A stretch of DNA of 30,343 nucleotides from JANWWM01 sp046719715 (GTDB taxonomy: Bacteria; Bacteroidota; Chlorobiia; Chlorobiales; Thermochlorobacteraceae): positions 1-30,343 of the forward strand of contig JBDNCJ010000036.1 in assembly GCA_046719715.1 (NCBI GenBank). The letters run 5' to 3'. Under the pieces are notes generated by a model, which ran no database searches, had not been told where the DNA came from, and saw nothing but the letters and a program-made list of their open reading frames with translations. Made by a program: the position numbers and the translations under genes. Below, in pieces: positions 1 through 7,288 of this stretch. Numbering within the stretch: position 1 is the stretch's first letter; the number at the start of each line of letters is the position of its first letter.

Positions 1-190
1 CAGGACGGTTTTGCAACAGCCACTCGAACAAAATGCCTGTGTAATGCTTGGCAATTTTCAGGCGTGGAAAGTTCTCGAAGACGTCGAGAAAGGGCTTGTA
101 AGCGCGGTCGTAATTTTCAACGAAAACGGAGTCGAAGTTACCAATTGGCTGATGATTGTGCGTGGCGAAAATGAGATTGATTTTTTTCAT
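1..190 (-). CDS. Glycoside hydrolase family 57 protein, N-terminal fragment
   Basis: The reverse strand read from the ATG at 190-188 stays open to the window edge for 63 codons. It begins MKKINLIFATHNHQPIGNFD and continues with YDRAYKPFLDVFENFPRL and HYTGILFEWL. The HNHQP motif at residues 11-15 and the following pattern are typical of the first strand and helix of GH57 enzymes (alpha-amylase, 4-alpha-glucanotransferase or branching-enzyme type), which act on glycogen or starch-like alpha-glucans. The catalytic Glu and Asp lie further downstream, outside the window, so the exact activity cannot be stated. There is no clear Shine-Dalgarno site before the ATG. The gene is divergent from the Uma2 gene. 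Confidence 0.85.
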   Translation of the reverse strand, partial: MKKINLIFATHNHQPIGNFDSVFVENYDRAYKPFLDVFENFPRLKIAKHYTGILFEWLLQNRP

Positions 191-477
191 GTGAAGAACA
201 ACGAAAAGTTTAGTTGCGGGCAAATATAGCGCAATTCGCGTGATGGGGCGACGTAATGATATACGGCATCGGCGGTTTCAACGCCACTCGTAAAAGCAAC
301 GCAGTGGTTGCGTCTGCACTTGCCGCTTTCTTGCTCGCGGGCGAAGATGTTACGGTTGATAATAACTTCCTTGCACGGTTGATTTCGGGCGATATATTGA
401 TTTCTTGAACGTTTGCTCGACCTAAAATCGTAACTTTGGCACAACGATGAACGGTATTTCAACAGGAGGTTTTTCAG
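191..477. other. Divergent intergenic region between GH57 and Uma2 genes
   Basis: This 287-bp stretch lies between two divergent start codons. The frames open in it give Cys/Arg-rich low-quality translations with no family resemblance, so I regard it as non-coding. It holds a short inverted repeat, CCACT (284-288) with AGTGG (303-307), and the probable Uma2 promoter near 412-438. I see nothing else in it. Confidence 0.5.
412..438 (+). promoter_or_regulatory. Possible Bacteroidota-type promoter of the Uma2 gene
   Basis: TAACTTTG at 431-438 matches the TAnnTTTG -7 element of Bacteroidota primary sigma factors. A TTTG lies at 412-415, but the 15-nt spacing is shorter than the usual 19-21 nt, so the upstream element is doubtful. 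The start codon follows 39 nt after the -7 box. Confidence 0.35.
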
Positions 478-1104
478 ATGGAGCAGCTTGCAGCGAAAAA
501 ATCATATTCGCTCGATGAATACTTCGCGCTTGAAGCGTCAAGCGTCGACGTGAAGTATGAATTTCTCGGCGGCGCGGTTTATGCAATGGCAGGCGCACAC
601 CCGACGCACAACACGGTTTGCGCAAATCTTATTGGCGAATTGCGTGAAGGATTCAAAAAAAAGAACCAGCCTTGCCGCGTCTATACGAGCGACCAGCGCG
701 TAAAGTCGGGCGAAAAAACAAACGGGCGCGTTGGATATTCATATCCCGATGTCAGTGCCGTCTGCGGCACACCGCAATTTTCAGACGATAATCCGCCGAC
801 GTTACTCAACCCCATGCTTGTTGTTGAAGTACTTTCCGACTCAACACGGAATTATGACGGCGGCAAAAAATTGGGATACTATATCGCCAACCCGACGATT
901 ACCGACATCGTGCTTATCGATTACGAACTCGTAAACATCACACACTTCCGCCGCGCCGCTCACCCCGAAGCAATCGGCGGCGAGTGGATTCTGCGGACGT
1001 ATCAATCGCTTGACGCCAACTTATTCATTCCGTCGCTCAATCTTGAGCTACCGCTTACGGAAATTTATCGTGATGTTGAATTCACAGATAGAGGAGACAA
1101 ATGA
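478..1104 (+). CDS. Uma2-family (DUF820) putative restriction-endonuclease-like protein
   Basis: This 208-aa protein has the layout of the Uma2/DUF820 family, a PD-(D/E)XK-fold group found widely in cyanobacteria and other environmental bacteria. Recognisable parts are YSLDEYFALE (10-19), YEFLGGAVYAMAGA (27-40), YPDVSAV with the metal-binding Asp91, and LVVEVLSDST with Glu117 followed by the Lys pair 130/131. The core nuclease residues therefore appear present. The start is well supported by the Shine-Dalgarno AGGAGG a few bases before ATG478. The cellular role of this family is not established; many copies are near mobile DNA. The gene stands alone between a divergent GH57 gene and the convergent EAL gene. 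Confidence 0.85.
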   Translation: MEQLAAKKSYSLDEYFALEASSVDVKYEFLGGAVYAMAGAHPTHNTVCANLIGELREGFKKKNQPCRVYTSDQRVKSGEKTNGRVGYSYPDVSAVCGTPQFSDDNPPTLLNPMLVVEVLSDSTRNYDGGKKLGYYIANPTITDIVLIDYELVNITHFRRAAHPEAIGGEWILRTYQSLDANLFIPSLNLELPLTEIYRDVEFTDRGDK

Positions 1105-1124
1105 GGAAAACGTCTTTTTCAGCG

Positions 1125-1146
1125 ACCTGCATTTCGGCTTGCAGGT
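1125..1146 (+). terminator. Possible hairpin downstream of the Uma2 gene
   Basis: ACCTGCA (1125-1131) and TGCAGGT (1140-1146) form a perfect 7-bp stem with an 8-nt loop, 20 bp after the Uma2 stop codon. Only a short T-poor tail (TTGCTC) follows, so it is a weak intrinsic terminator at best, or an RNA-end-stabilising hairpin. Confidence 0.3.
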
Positions 1147-1239
1147 TTGCTCAATGAGGACTTATCCAACGACGGGCTACTCGGCGCGTGCTATTCACCT
1201 TTCCTCGCATCGGAGAAGCACACGTGAGAATCGCCTTTC

Positions 1240-2001
1240 CTAACGCAAGTGTCGCGGCACAGGTAATTTCTCAAACTCAGGCTCAGCGAAGTAAAACCCT
1301 TGCACATAGCGAATCCCCGACTGCGCGATAAAATCAAGTTCCGCTTTGGTTTCAATGCCTTCGGCAATGATGTCGATGCCAACTTCTTGGCACACAATCA
1401 GAATGCCATGCAAGATGGCTTGTTTGACTTTATCTTGGTGAATGTTGCGCACAAGCGCGAGGTCGAGTTTGATAAGGTCGGGCTGAAATTCGGCGAGCAG
1501 GTTTAAGCCAGAGTAGCCCGCGCCGAAATCGTCAATGGCAGTTTTGAAGCCTTGTCGTTTGTATTCTTGAATGATGCCAACGAGATGGGCTTTATCTTCG
1601 ATGTTTTCCCCTTCAGTGATTTCAAAAATGATTTGTTCAACAGGGAAATGATATGTCTTTGCGGCTTCAAGGGTTGCGCGAATGCAGGTTTCAGGACGAT
1701 AGACAGCGTTGGGCAGAAAGTTGATGCTCAGTCGCGCCGATAGGTTAAGCGAGCGAGCGAGTTCAATCGCCTTCACGCGAATGGCTTGGTCGAAGCGATA
1801 GCGATTGCTCTCATTGACTTGTGAGAGAATCCATGCGGCGTGCTCGCCTTTTTTGCCGCGCACAAGGGCTTCGTAGGCAAAAATGCACTGATGTTGAATA
1901 TCGATAATAGGCTGGAACGCCATTGAAAATTCAAATGTCAGTCCTGCGCCGTTGAGGCAGTCTTGACATGAAAGCACAGCGTAATTTTGTTGCGGTTTCA
2001 T
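1240..2001 (-). CDS. Stand-alone EAL-domain c-di-GMP phosphodiesterase
   Basis: The 253-aa protein is almost entirely an EAL domain, which hydrolyses the second messenger c-di-GMP to pGpG. The expected active-site residues can all be seen: Glu44 in YEALVRG, Asn94 in SINFLPNAV, Glu127/Glu130 in FEITEGE, Asp157-Asp158 in AIDDFGAGYSG, Lys179 in LIKLD, Glu214/Glu217 in AEGIET, and Gln234 in VQGFYFAEP. It is therefore probably active. There is no transmembrane or GGDEF domain. A short N-terminal extension carries a CxxC pair (Cys12, Cys15), which might bind metal or respond to redox state. The ATG lies 9 nt after the stop of the upstream oxidoreductase gene, so the two are probably co-transcribed. 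Confidence 0.9.
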   Translation of the reverse strand: MKPQQNYAVLSCQDCLNGAGLTFEFSMAFQPIIDIQHQCIFAYEALVRGKKGEHAAWILSQVNESNRYRFDQAIRVKAIELARSLNLSARLSINFLPNAVYRPETCIRATLEAAKTYHFPVEQIIFEITEGENIEDKAHLVGIIQEYKRQGFKTAIDDFGAGYSGLNLLAEFQPDLIKLDLALVRNIHQDKVKQAILHGILIVCQEVGIDIIAEGIETKAELDFIAQSGIRYVQGFYFAEPEFEKLPVPRHLR

Positions 2002-2010
2002 AGGCGTCGG

Positions 2011-2634
2011 TTATCGCTTTAAGAGATTGAACGCAATTTGTCCGCCCATGCCTTGTTTGAAGGCGAGATTGAGAAAGAGAAGCGTCATGGCTTCGAGGTT
2101 GCGCGCTTGTTTGAGGTCGCCGCAATCAACAGGCTCGAAGCCGCTTTGAGCGATGAGTTCGGCGACGACTTTTTTTGCATCAATATCGTTGCCGCAATAA
2201 AATCCCGTAGCGATTGTTCCGTTGTAATTGGGATTGAGCAAGACTTTTGCGCCGATGGTGTTGTAGGCTTTAACGACTTTGGAATCAGGGAGCCATTCCT
2301 GTATCAATTCGCCTGCGGAGGTCGTTGGCGGAATCGAGAGCGAGAGGAAATCAGCGGCAAGCGCATTGGTGCAATCAATGACGATTTTTCCAGAAAGATG
2401 TTTTGAAAGCGATTTGAGAAGCGATTCGGTCGCGCTCCAAGGCGTGCCGATAAAAATCACATCGCCGAATTTTGCCGCATCTTCATAACTGCCGGCGCGC
2501 ATGTTCACCGACTTGGAAAGTTCTAATGCTTTTTCAGGTGAGCGCGTGCCGAAGGAGACTTCGTTTCCGTGTTGCGCCCAAACTTTGCCGAGCGTGCCGC
2601 CCATGTTGCCCGCGCCGAGTATGCCGATGTTCAT
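2011..2634 (-). CDS. F420-dependent NADP oxidoreductase-like Rossmann protein
   Basis: The 207-aa protein begins MNIGILGAGNMGGTLGKVW, a classic N-terminal NAD(P)-binding GxGxxG loop. It is followed by FGTRSPEKA, where the Arg/Ser at the end of strand 2 suggests NADP, then FIGTPWSAT, VIDCTNAL and KAYNTIGAKVL. This order is typical of the family called 'coenzyme F420-dependent NADP oxidoreductase' (NpdG-like). In bacteria without F420, such proteins are probably general NADPH-dependent oxidoreductases. I chose the ATG at 2634 because the Rossmann strand starts there. An upstream in-frame ATG at 2757 would add 41 residues with no family resemblance. It is the first gene of a two-gene unit with the EAL phosphodiesterase; no functional link is evident. 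Confidence 0.85.
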   Translation of the reverse strand: MNIGILGAGNMGGTLGKVWAQHGNEVSFGTRSPEKALELSKSVNMRAGSYEDAAKFGDVIFIGTPWSATESLLKSLSKHLSGKIVIDCTNALAADFLSLSIPPTTSAGELIQEWLPDSKVVKAYNTIGAKVLLNPNYNGTIATGFYCGNDIDAKKVVAELIAQSGFEPVDCGDLKQARNLEAMTLLFLNLAFKQGMGGQIAFNLLKR

Positions 2635-2812
2635 GATGTTGATTGCGTTTGAAGTGAAGCAAAGTGAGTTAATGTCGTTCAACGGCAAAACTAATGATTT
2701 ACTCCTAAAAACCACGCGACCTCCAGAGGTTTCGGCGCATGCATGGTCGCCATGCACACCTTGAAAATCTCGTATATTCAGGCAAGTTTTTTGAAGAAAA
2801 CATGAAGTAAAA

Positions 2813-5626
2813 ATGAACGAAGCACTTCACAACGAAACACGTTCTGAACACCCGCCTCTCGACCGCTCCGACGAAGCCTTGCAGCGCGACGTCAAACTGC
2901 TTGGCAACTTGCTCGGAAAAGTCCTCATCGAGCAACAGGGCGAAAGATTTTTAGAATTGGAAGAAAAAATCCGATTGCTCTGTAAAGAAATTCGTCAGAA
3001 TAAAAGCACGGAACGGCACGCCGAACTCATTCAGCTCATCGACGACATAGGCTTCGACGACGCCGACAACTTGGTGCGCGCCTTCGGCACGTATTTTCAC
3101 CTCGTCAATGTGGCGGAGCAATTTCATCAAATTCGCATCACGCGGGCGACGGAAATTTCGCAAGGTGCGTTGGAAAACTCTCTTGCGCAAACGATTCAAA
3201 CGCTTGCCGAAGGCGGATTTTCCGCCGAAGCCGTTCAAGAACTGTTAAACATACTCTCGATTGAACCCACCCTCACCGCACACCCAACCGAAGCCTTGCG
3301 GCACACGATTCTACGCAAGCGCCGTCAAGTCGCCTTGTTCTTAGAGCGTCTGGAAAATCCTTCACACTCGCTTCAAGAGCGCGAAGCGATTATTGAGCAA
3401 CTCGTCGCACTCATTACGTCGCTTTGGCAGACGGACGAAGTGCGCTCGTCCAAACTCACCATTCAAGACGAGGTCGTTGGGCATCTTTATTACTTCGAGC
3501 GCGTCTTTTTCGATGTGCTTCCCAAAGTGTATCAATCGCTTGAAACCGCACTCAAATTGCATTATCCGAACTTCGCCTTTCAGATTCCGCCGTTTCTGAC
3601 GCTTCACTCTTGGACGGGTGGCGACCGCGACGGACACCCCTTCGTTACGCACAGCGTAACCAAACAGACGCTTGAATCCATGAAAGCGGCTGTGCTCGGC
3701 AAATACGTCGCGGCGATTGAAAACGCGATTCTGCACCTTTCCATCTCAACGGCGCGCGCGCCCATCTCGCCCGAACTCGCCGAATCCATCAGGCTCGACG
3801 AGGCGCGATTCGGTCGCGACGCCATCGCCCATGAATGGGCGGGACGCAATTACAACGAAGCCTATCGAATCAAACTGCGCTTCATTTCCTATCGACTCAA
3901 AAAAATGCTCGACGACCTCAAACACGAGACTGCGTCGGGCGTCGGCTATGCCGATGAGCAAGAACTGCTCGGCGACCTTCATGTCATTTACTCGAGTTTA
4001 ACGGCGCACAAAGGCGCCGCGCTTGCCGCGTTGCTCATCAAGCCGCTCATTCGTCAGGTGGAAATTTTCGGCTTTTCGTTCATCACGCTCGATATTCGCC
4101 AGCATGCGCGCAAACAAGAATCGGCACTCGATGAAATCACCGCGCATCTGCGCTTGCTCCCGAAGCCGTATCGCGACATGACCGAATCGGATCGCGTGCA
4201 ATGGCTTGTTTCCGAATTGCAATCACGCCGCCCGATGATTCCGTATAAACTTCCCTTCTCTGACGAAACCAACGAACTCATTGCGACCTTTCGCCAAATT
4301 CGGCGCTCGCGTGAATCAATCAGCAAACGCGCCATCGATACTTACATCATCAGCGGCACAGATAGCACAAGCGACGTGCTCGAAGCCATGCTCTTTGCCA
4401 AAGAAGCGGGCTTGTTCCGACATTGCGACGATGATAGCGTTGAGTGCGACTTACACATCGTGCCGCTCTTTGAAACGATTGATGACTTGCGACGCGCCGG
4501 CGGATTGCTCGAAGAACTCTTCTCGCTTCCGATTTACCGTAAAGCCATCGTCGCCCAAAACAATCTGCAAGAAGTCATGATTGGCTACTCGGATTCAAGC
4601 AAAGACGGCGGATTGATTGCCTCCAGCTGGGAACTATACAAAGCACAAATCGCCCTGAAAGCCGTTGCCGATACGTTCGGCGTGAGTCTGAAACTCTTTC
4701 ACGGACGCGGCGGCACGGTCGGTAGAGGCGGCGGATTGCCCGCTCATCAAGCCATCTTGGCTCAACCGTTAGGCACAGTCGGCGGAAAAATCAAAATCAC
4801 TGAACAAGGCGAAATCATCTCTGCCAAATACATGCTCCCTCAAATTGCCGAGCGAAATTTGGAACTGGTTACCTCTGCCGTCATTCTTGCCAGTTCGATT
4901 CCGAAGCAAACTGCGACGAAATTGGAGTGGCGTCATGCATTGGAAGCCATTTCCGTTGCTTCGATGAAAGCATACCGACATCTTGTTTATGAGCAAGAGG
5001 ATTTCCCACAATTTTTCCGCGAAGCCACGCCGATCGATGTGATTGAACAAATGGAAATTGGGTCACGTCCTGCGCGCCGTACCGCGAAAGCCCGCGTCGA
5101 AGACTTGCGCGCCATTCCTTGGGTATTTTCATGGATGCAAAATCGCGCCACGCTTCCAAGTTGGTATGGCGCAGGGTCGGGGTTGCAAGGCGCATTGGAT
5201 AAGGGCATCGAGCGAGAACTCTTGCAAGAAATGTATGAATCGTGGGCGTTTTTCCGCTCGCTTCTCGACAACATACAGATGATTTTGGCAAAGTCCGATT
5301 TGCTCGTCGCCAGAGAATACGCCTCGCTGGTTTCCGACAAAGAATTATGCGAAAAGTTCTTCGCTCAAATCGAGCGCGAATTTGAATTGACGAAGTCGCA
5401 CTTGCTCGTCATCACAAAGCAAAGCGACCTGTTAGAAAATAATCCCGCCTTGCGTAAATCGCTTCGGCTTCGAGACCCCTACATCGACCCCATGAGCTAC
5501 ATTCAAGTTGCCGCGCTCAAACGCTATCGCGGTCAAACCAAAACAGACGAAGAAAAACAAATGTATCTCAAACTGCTCCGCACCAGCGTCAATGGTGTTG
5601 CGGCAGGCATTCGAAACACGGGATAA
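2813..5626 (+). CDS. ppc: Phosphoenolpyruvate carboxylase
   Basis: This 937-aa protein has the full length of bacterial PEP carboxylase, which makes oxaloacetate from PEP and bicarbonate to refill the TCA cycle (or feed a reductive TCA cycle). Signature segments are in order: LTAHPTEALRHT with catalytic His157, GGDRDGHPFVT, IGYSDSSKDGGLIASSW, FHGRGGTVGRGGG (His630 and the glycine-rich catalytic loop), TEQGEIISAKY, and the C-terminal VNGVAAGIRNTG, whose tail matches the family's terminal active-site motif. No break or missing residue is visible. The gene after it starts 4 nt beyond the stop, so at least the next gene is probably in the same transcript. Confidence 0.98.
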   Translation: MNEALHNETRSEHPPLDRSDEALQRDVKLLGNLLGKVLIEQQGERFLELEEKIRLLCKEIRQNKSTERHAELIQLIDDIGFDDADNLVRAFGTYFHLVNVAEQFHQIRITRATEISQGALENSLAQTIQTLAEGGFSAEAVQELLNILSIEPTLTAHPTEALRHTILRKRRQVALFLERLENPSHSLQEREAIIEQLVALITSLWQTDEVRSSKLTIQDEVVGHLYYFERVFFDVLPKVYQSLETALKLHYPNFAFQIPPFLTLHSWTGGDRDGHPFVTHSVTKQTLESMKAAVLGKYVAAIENAILHLSISTARAPISPELAESIRLDEARFGRDAIAHEWAGRNYNEAYRIKLRFISYRLKKMLDDLKHETASGVGYADEQELLGDLHVIYSSLTAHKGAALAALLIKPLIRQVEIFGFSFITLDIRQHARKQESALDEITAHLRLLPKPYRDMTESDRVQWLVSELQSRRPMIPYKLPFSDETNELIATFRQIRRSRESISKRAIDTYIISGTDSTSDVLEAMLFAKEAGLFRHCDDDSVECDLHIVPLFETIDDLRRAGGLLEELFSLPIYRKAIVAQNNLQEVMIGYSDSSKDGGLIASSWELYKAQIALKAVADTFGVSLKLFHGRGGTVGRGGGLPAHQAILAQPLGTVGGKIKITEQGEIISAKYMLPQIAERNLELVTSAVILASSIPKQTATKLEWRHALEAISVASMKAYRHLVYEQEDFPQFFREATPIDVIEQMEIGSRPARRTAKARVEDLRAIPWVFSWMQNRATLPSWYGAGSGLQGALDKGIERELLQEMYESWAFFRSLLDNIQMILAKSDLLVAREYASLVSDKELCEKFFAQIEREFELTKSHLLVITKQSDLLENNPALRKSLRLRDPYIDPMSYIQVAALKRYRGQTKTDEEKQMYLKLLRTSVNGVAAGIRNTG

Positions 5627-5630
5627 CACG

Positions 5631-6452
5631 ATGAAGACTGCAAAGCAACCAACCCCCGACGACATTCTCGCCGCTCTCAAAAAAGGCGAACGGCTGGGCA
5701 TAGACGAAGCCTTAATTTTTCTCGCCGCCTCGAAGAAAATGCTCGACCGTTCAGGTATGGAACAATTTTTTGACGCCGCCCGCGCCGCCGCCAGAAGCCG
5801 TCAAGCATGGCAACGGCTCGATGTCGAGATTGTCGATTTGAACAAAACGCCGATTGCCGACCTTGCCGCGCTCGCCGAAGAAAGCGACGCCGATAAACTC
5901 TTTCTCCGCTTCCCGCAAGCGATTTCAGCCGATACGCTCTTCAGCGCCATTGAGCGCGTCGCAAAACACTTGCCCGTCGGTGCATTTACCCCAAAAGAGA
6001 TTTTAGACCGTTCGGCGCGATTCAAAATGAAAACATCGGAATTTTGTCGGTCGCTTGCAGTGGCAGGGCTGTCATTTGTTTCAGGTGCGTTCAGCGCAAA
6101 GGGCGATGATGTTGAAGCCATTGATGAAATGTTCAGCGTCTTGATGCAAGTTGCCAAAGCCAAACTCACCACGAGCGCGTTCTTACCGATGTCGTTTAGT
6201 GAAGAAGAAAAAGTCCAGCACCTTGCCAAACTGCGCGAGTTTCAAGACCGCACGCAAGCCATTTCCTTTGTCGTGCTTCACTTGGACACCAAATTCAGCG
6301 ATAGAGAACTGCTCCGAACTGTCGCCCTCATGCGTTTGATGCTCGATAACATTGAAACCCTGTCGCTTTCTGATTACACCCTCAACCAAGAAAACAAACT
6401 CGACACCGACCTCTTCCGCCAATGCCTCGAAGTCGGGCTGAATTTATCTTAA
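5631..6452 (+). CDS. MqnC/MqnE-like protein lacking the radical SAM cysteine motif
   Basis: The protein has 273 aa when started at the ATG at 5631, 4 nt after the ppc stop. I read it as a diverged relative of the futalosine-pathway radical SAM enzymes MqnC/MqnE/CofH. The N-terminal helix ALKKGERLGIDEALIFL resembles their 'GERLsfeEAlaLl' leader. HLPVGAFTPKEILDRSA resembles the 'FP.iHIkAFTavEI' strand, and LAVAGLSFVSGAFS sits where 'LkeAGLDSLPGGGAEI' is expected. Towards the end, HLAKLREFQDRT and LLRTVALMRLMLDNIETL match 'HLlrLReLQDeTGGF' and 'YLRTlAiaRLmLDNI'. The whole CxxxCxxC segment is absent and only two scattered Cys remain, so it cannot bind the usual [4Fe-4S] cluster. It may be a non-catalytic partner or regulator. 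The assignment is from remembered family patterns. Confidence 0.6.
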   Translation: MKTAKQPTPDDILAALKKGERLGIDEALIFLAASKKMLDRSGMEQFFDAARAAARSRQAWQRLDVEIVDLNKTPIADLAALAEESDADKLFLRFPQAISADTLFSAIERVAKHLPVGAFTPKEILDRSARFKMKTSEFCRSLAVAGLSFVSGAFSAKGDDVEAIDEMFSVLMQVAKAKLTTSAFLPMSFSEEEKVQHLAKLREFQDRTQAISFVVLHLDTKFSDRELLRTVALMRLMLDNIETLSLSDYTLNQENKLDTDLFRQCLEVGLNLS

Positions 6453-6472
6453 TCTACCATGCTTGAATCGCC

Positions 6473-7267
6473 ATGCGCACCGATAAACTCGCCTATTTGT
6501 GGCTTCAAGAAGTGCCCGAAGGTTTCTTCGCGCTGATTGGCAGAGACAAAGCCGACGCGCAACGCTACGACTTCAAATCGGTTGAACTCAAAGAAACGGC
6601 GTTCAGAATCGATGGCGTCTTCGCCCCGAGAGCGGCGGACGATGCAACCTATTTCATCGAAACGCAATTTCAACCCGATGAAACCTTTTATGCCCGATTT
6701 TTCGCGGAAATCTTTCTCTATCTGAAACAGTTCCAAGTGAATCGCTGGCGCGCTGTCGCGCTCTTTCCGAGCCGAGTCGTTGAGCCGAAAAATTGTGAAG
6801 CCTATCAGCCGCTTCTTGACAGCACCTACGTCTTGCGCGTATATTTGGACGAATTGCCGAACATCGACGCCTTAGACGAAACGATTGGTCTATTTAAGTT
6901 GCTCATTGAACCTGAACAAACGGTGATAAAAGTCGCGCAAGGTTTACTCGAGCGCGCGCCAAAGCAGACTGATTTCATTGAGCGCGTCTTGTTTTACAAA
7001 TTCAAGAACCTATCCCGAAAGGAGATTTTAAAGATGCTGAGCATACGAGAAGAATTTGAAGAAGAATTGAAAAAGACCCGCGCCTACCAAGAGATTTTAG
7101 AGGAAGGTAAAGAGAAGGGCTTGCAACAAGGTTTGCAAGAGGGCTTAGCACAAGGCGCGTTGCGCGCGAAACTAGAAACCGTCCCGCTTTTGCGCGAATT
7201 GGGATTAAGCGATGAAGTCATCGCCGCACGCCTCAACCTCACGATTGAACACGTGAAAAGCGTATAA
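6473..7267 (+). CDS. Rpn family recombination-promoting nuclease / putative transposase (DUF2887-like)
   Basis: This 264-aa protein opens with MRTDKLAYLWLQEVPEGFF and contains FRIDGVFAP (Asp47) and YFIETQFQ (Glu63, Gln65). That is the D-(x)n-E-x-Q arrangement of the PD-(D/E)XK nucleases in the Rpn/DUF2887 group. The C-terminal part, from about residue 195, is highly charged and helical, with the repeated KGLQQGLQEGLAQG pattern usual in this family, and ends in a short helix-turn-helix-like LGLSDEVIAARLNL. Rpn proteins promote RecA-independent recombination in E. coli; the role here is unknown. It starts 20 nt after the preceding gene and is convergent with the pentapeptide-repeat gene. Confidence 0.85.
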   Translation: MRTDKLAYLWLQEVPEGFFALIGRDKADAQRYDFKSVELKETAFRIDGVFAPRAADDATYFIETQFQPDETFYARFFAEIFLYLKQFQVNRWRAVALFPSRVVEPKNCEAYQPLLDSTYVLRVYLDELPNIDALDETIGLFKLLIEPEQTVIKVAQGLLERAPKQTDFIERVLFYKFKNLSRKEILKMLSIREEFEEELKKTRAYQEILEEGKEKGLQQGLQEGLAQGALRAKLETVPLLRELGLSDEVIAARLNLTIEHVKSV

Positions 7268-7288
7268 CACCCACCGCCATAAGCCGTC

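Noticed and set aside
187..462. 91-codon open frame on the minus strand in the GH57-Uma2 gap
   Set aside because: The translation is rich in Cys, Arg and Ser with no domain pattern, overlaps the GH57 start, and has no ribosome-binding site.
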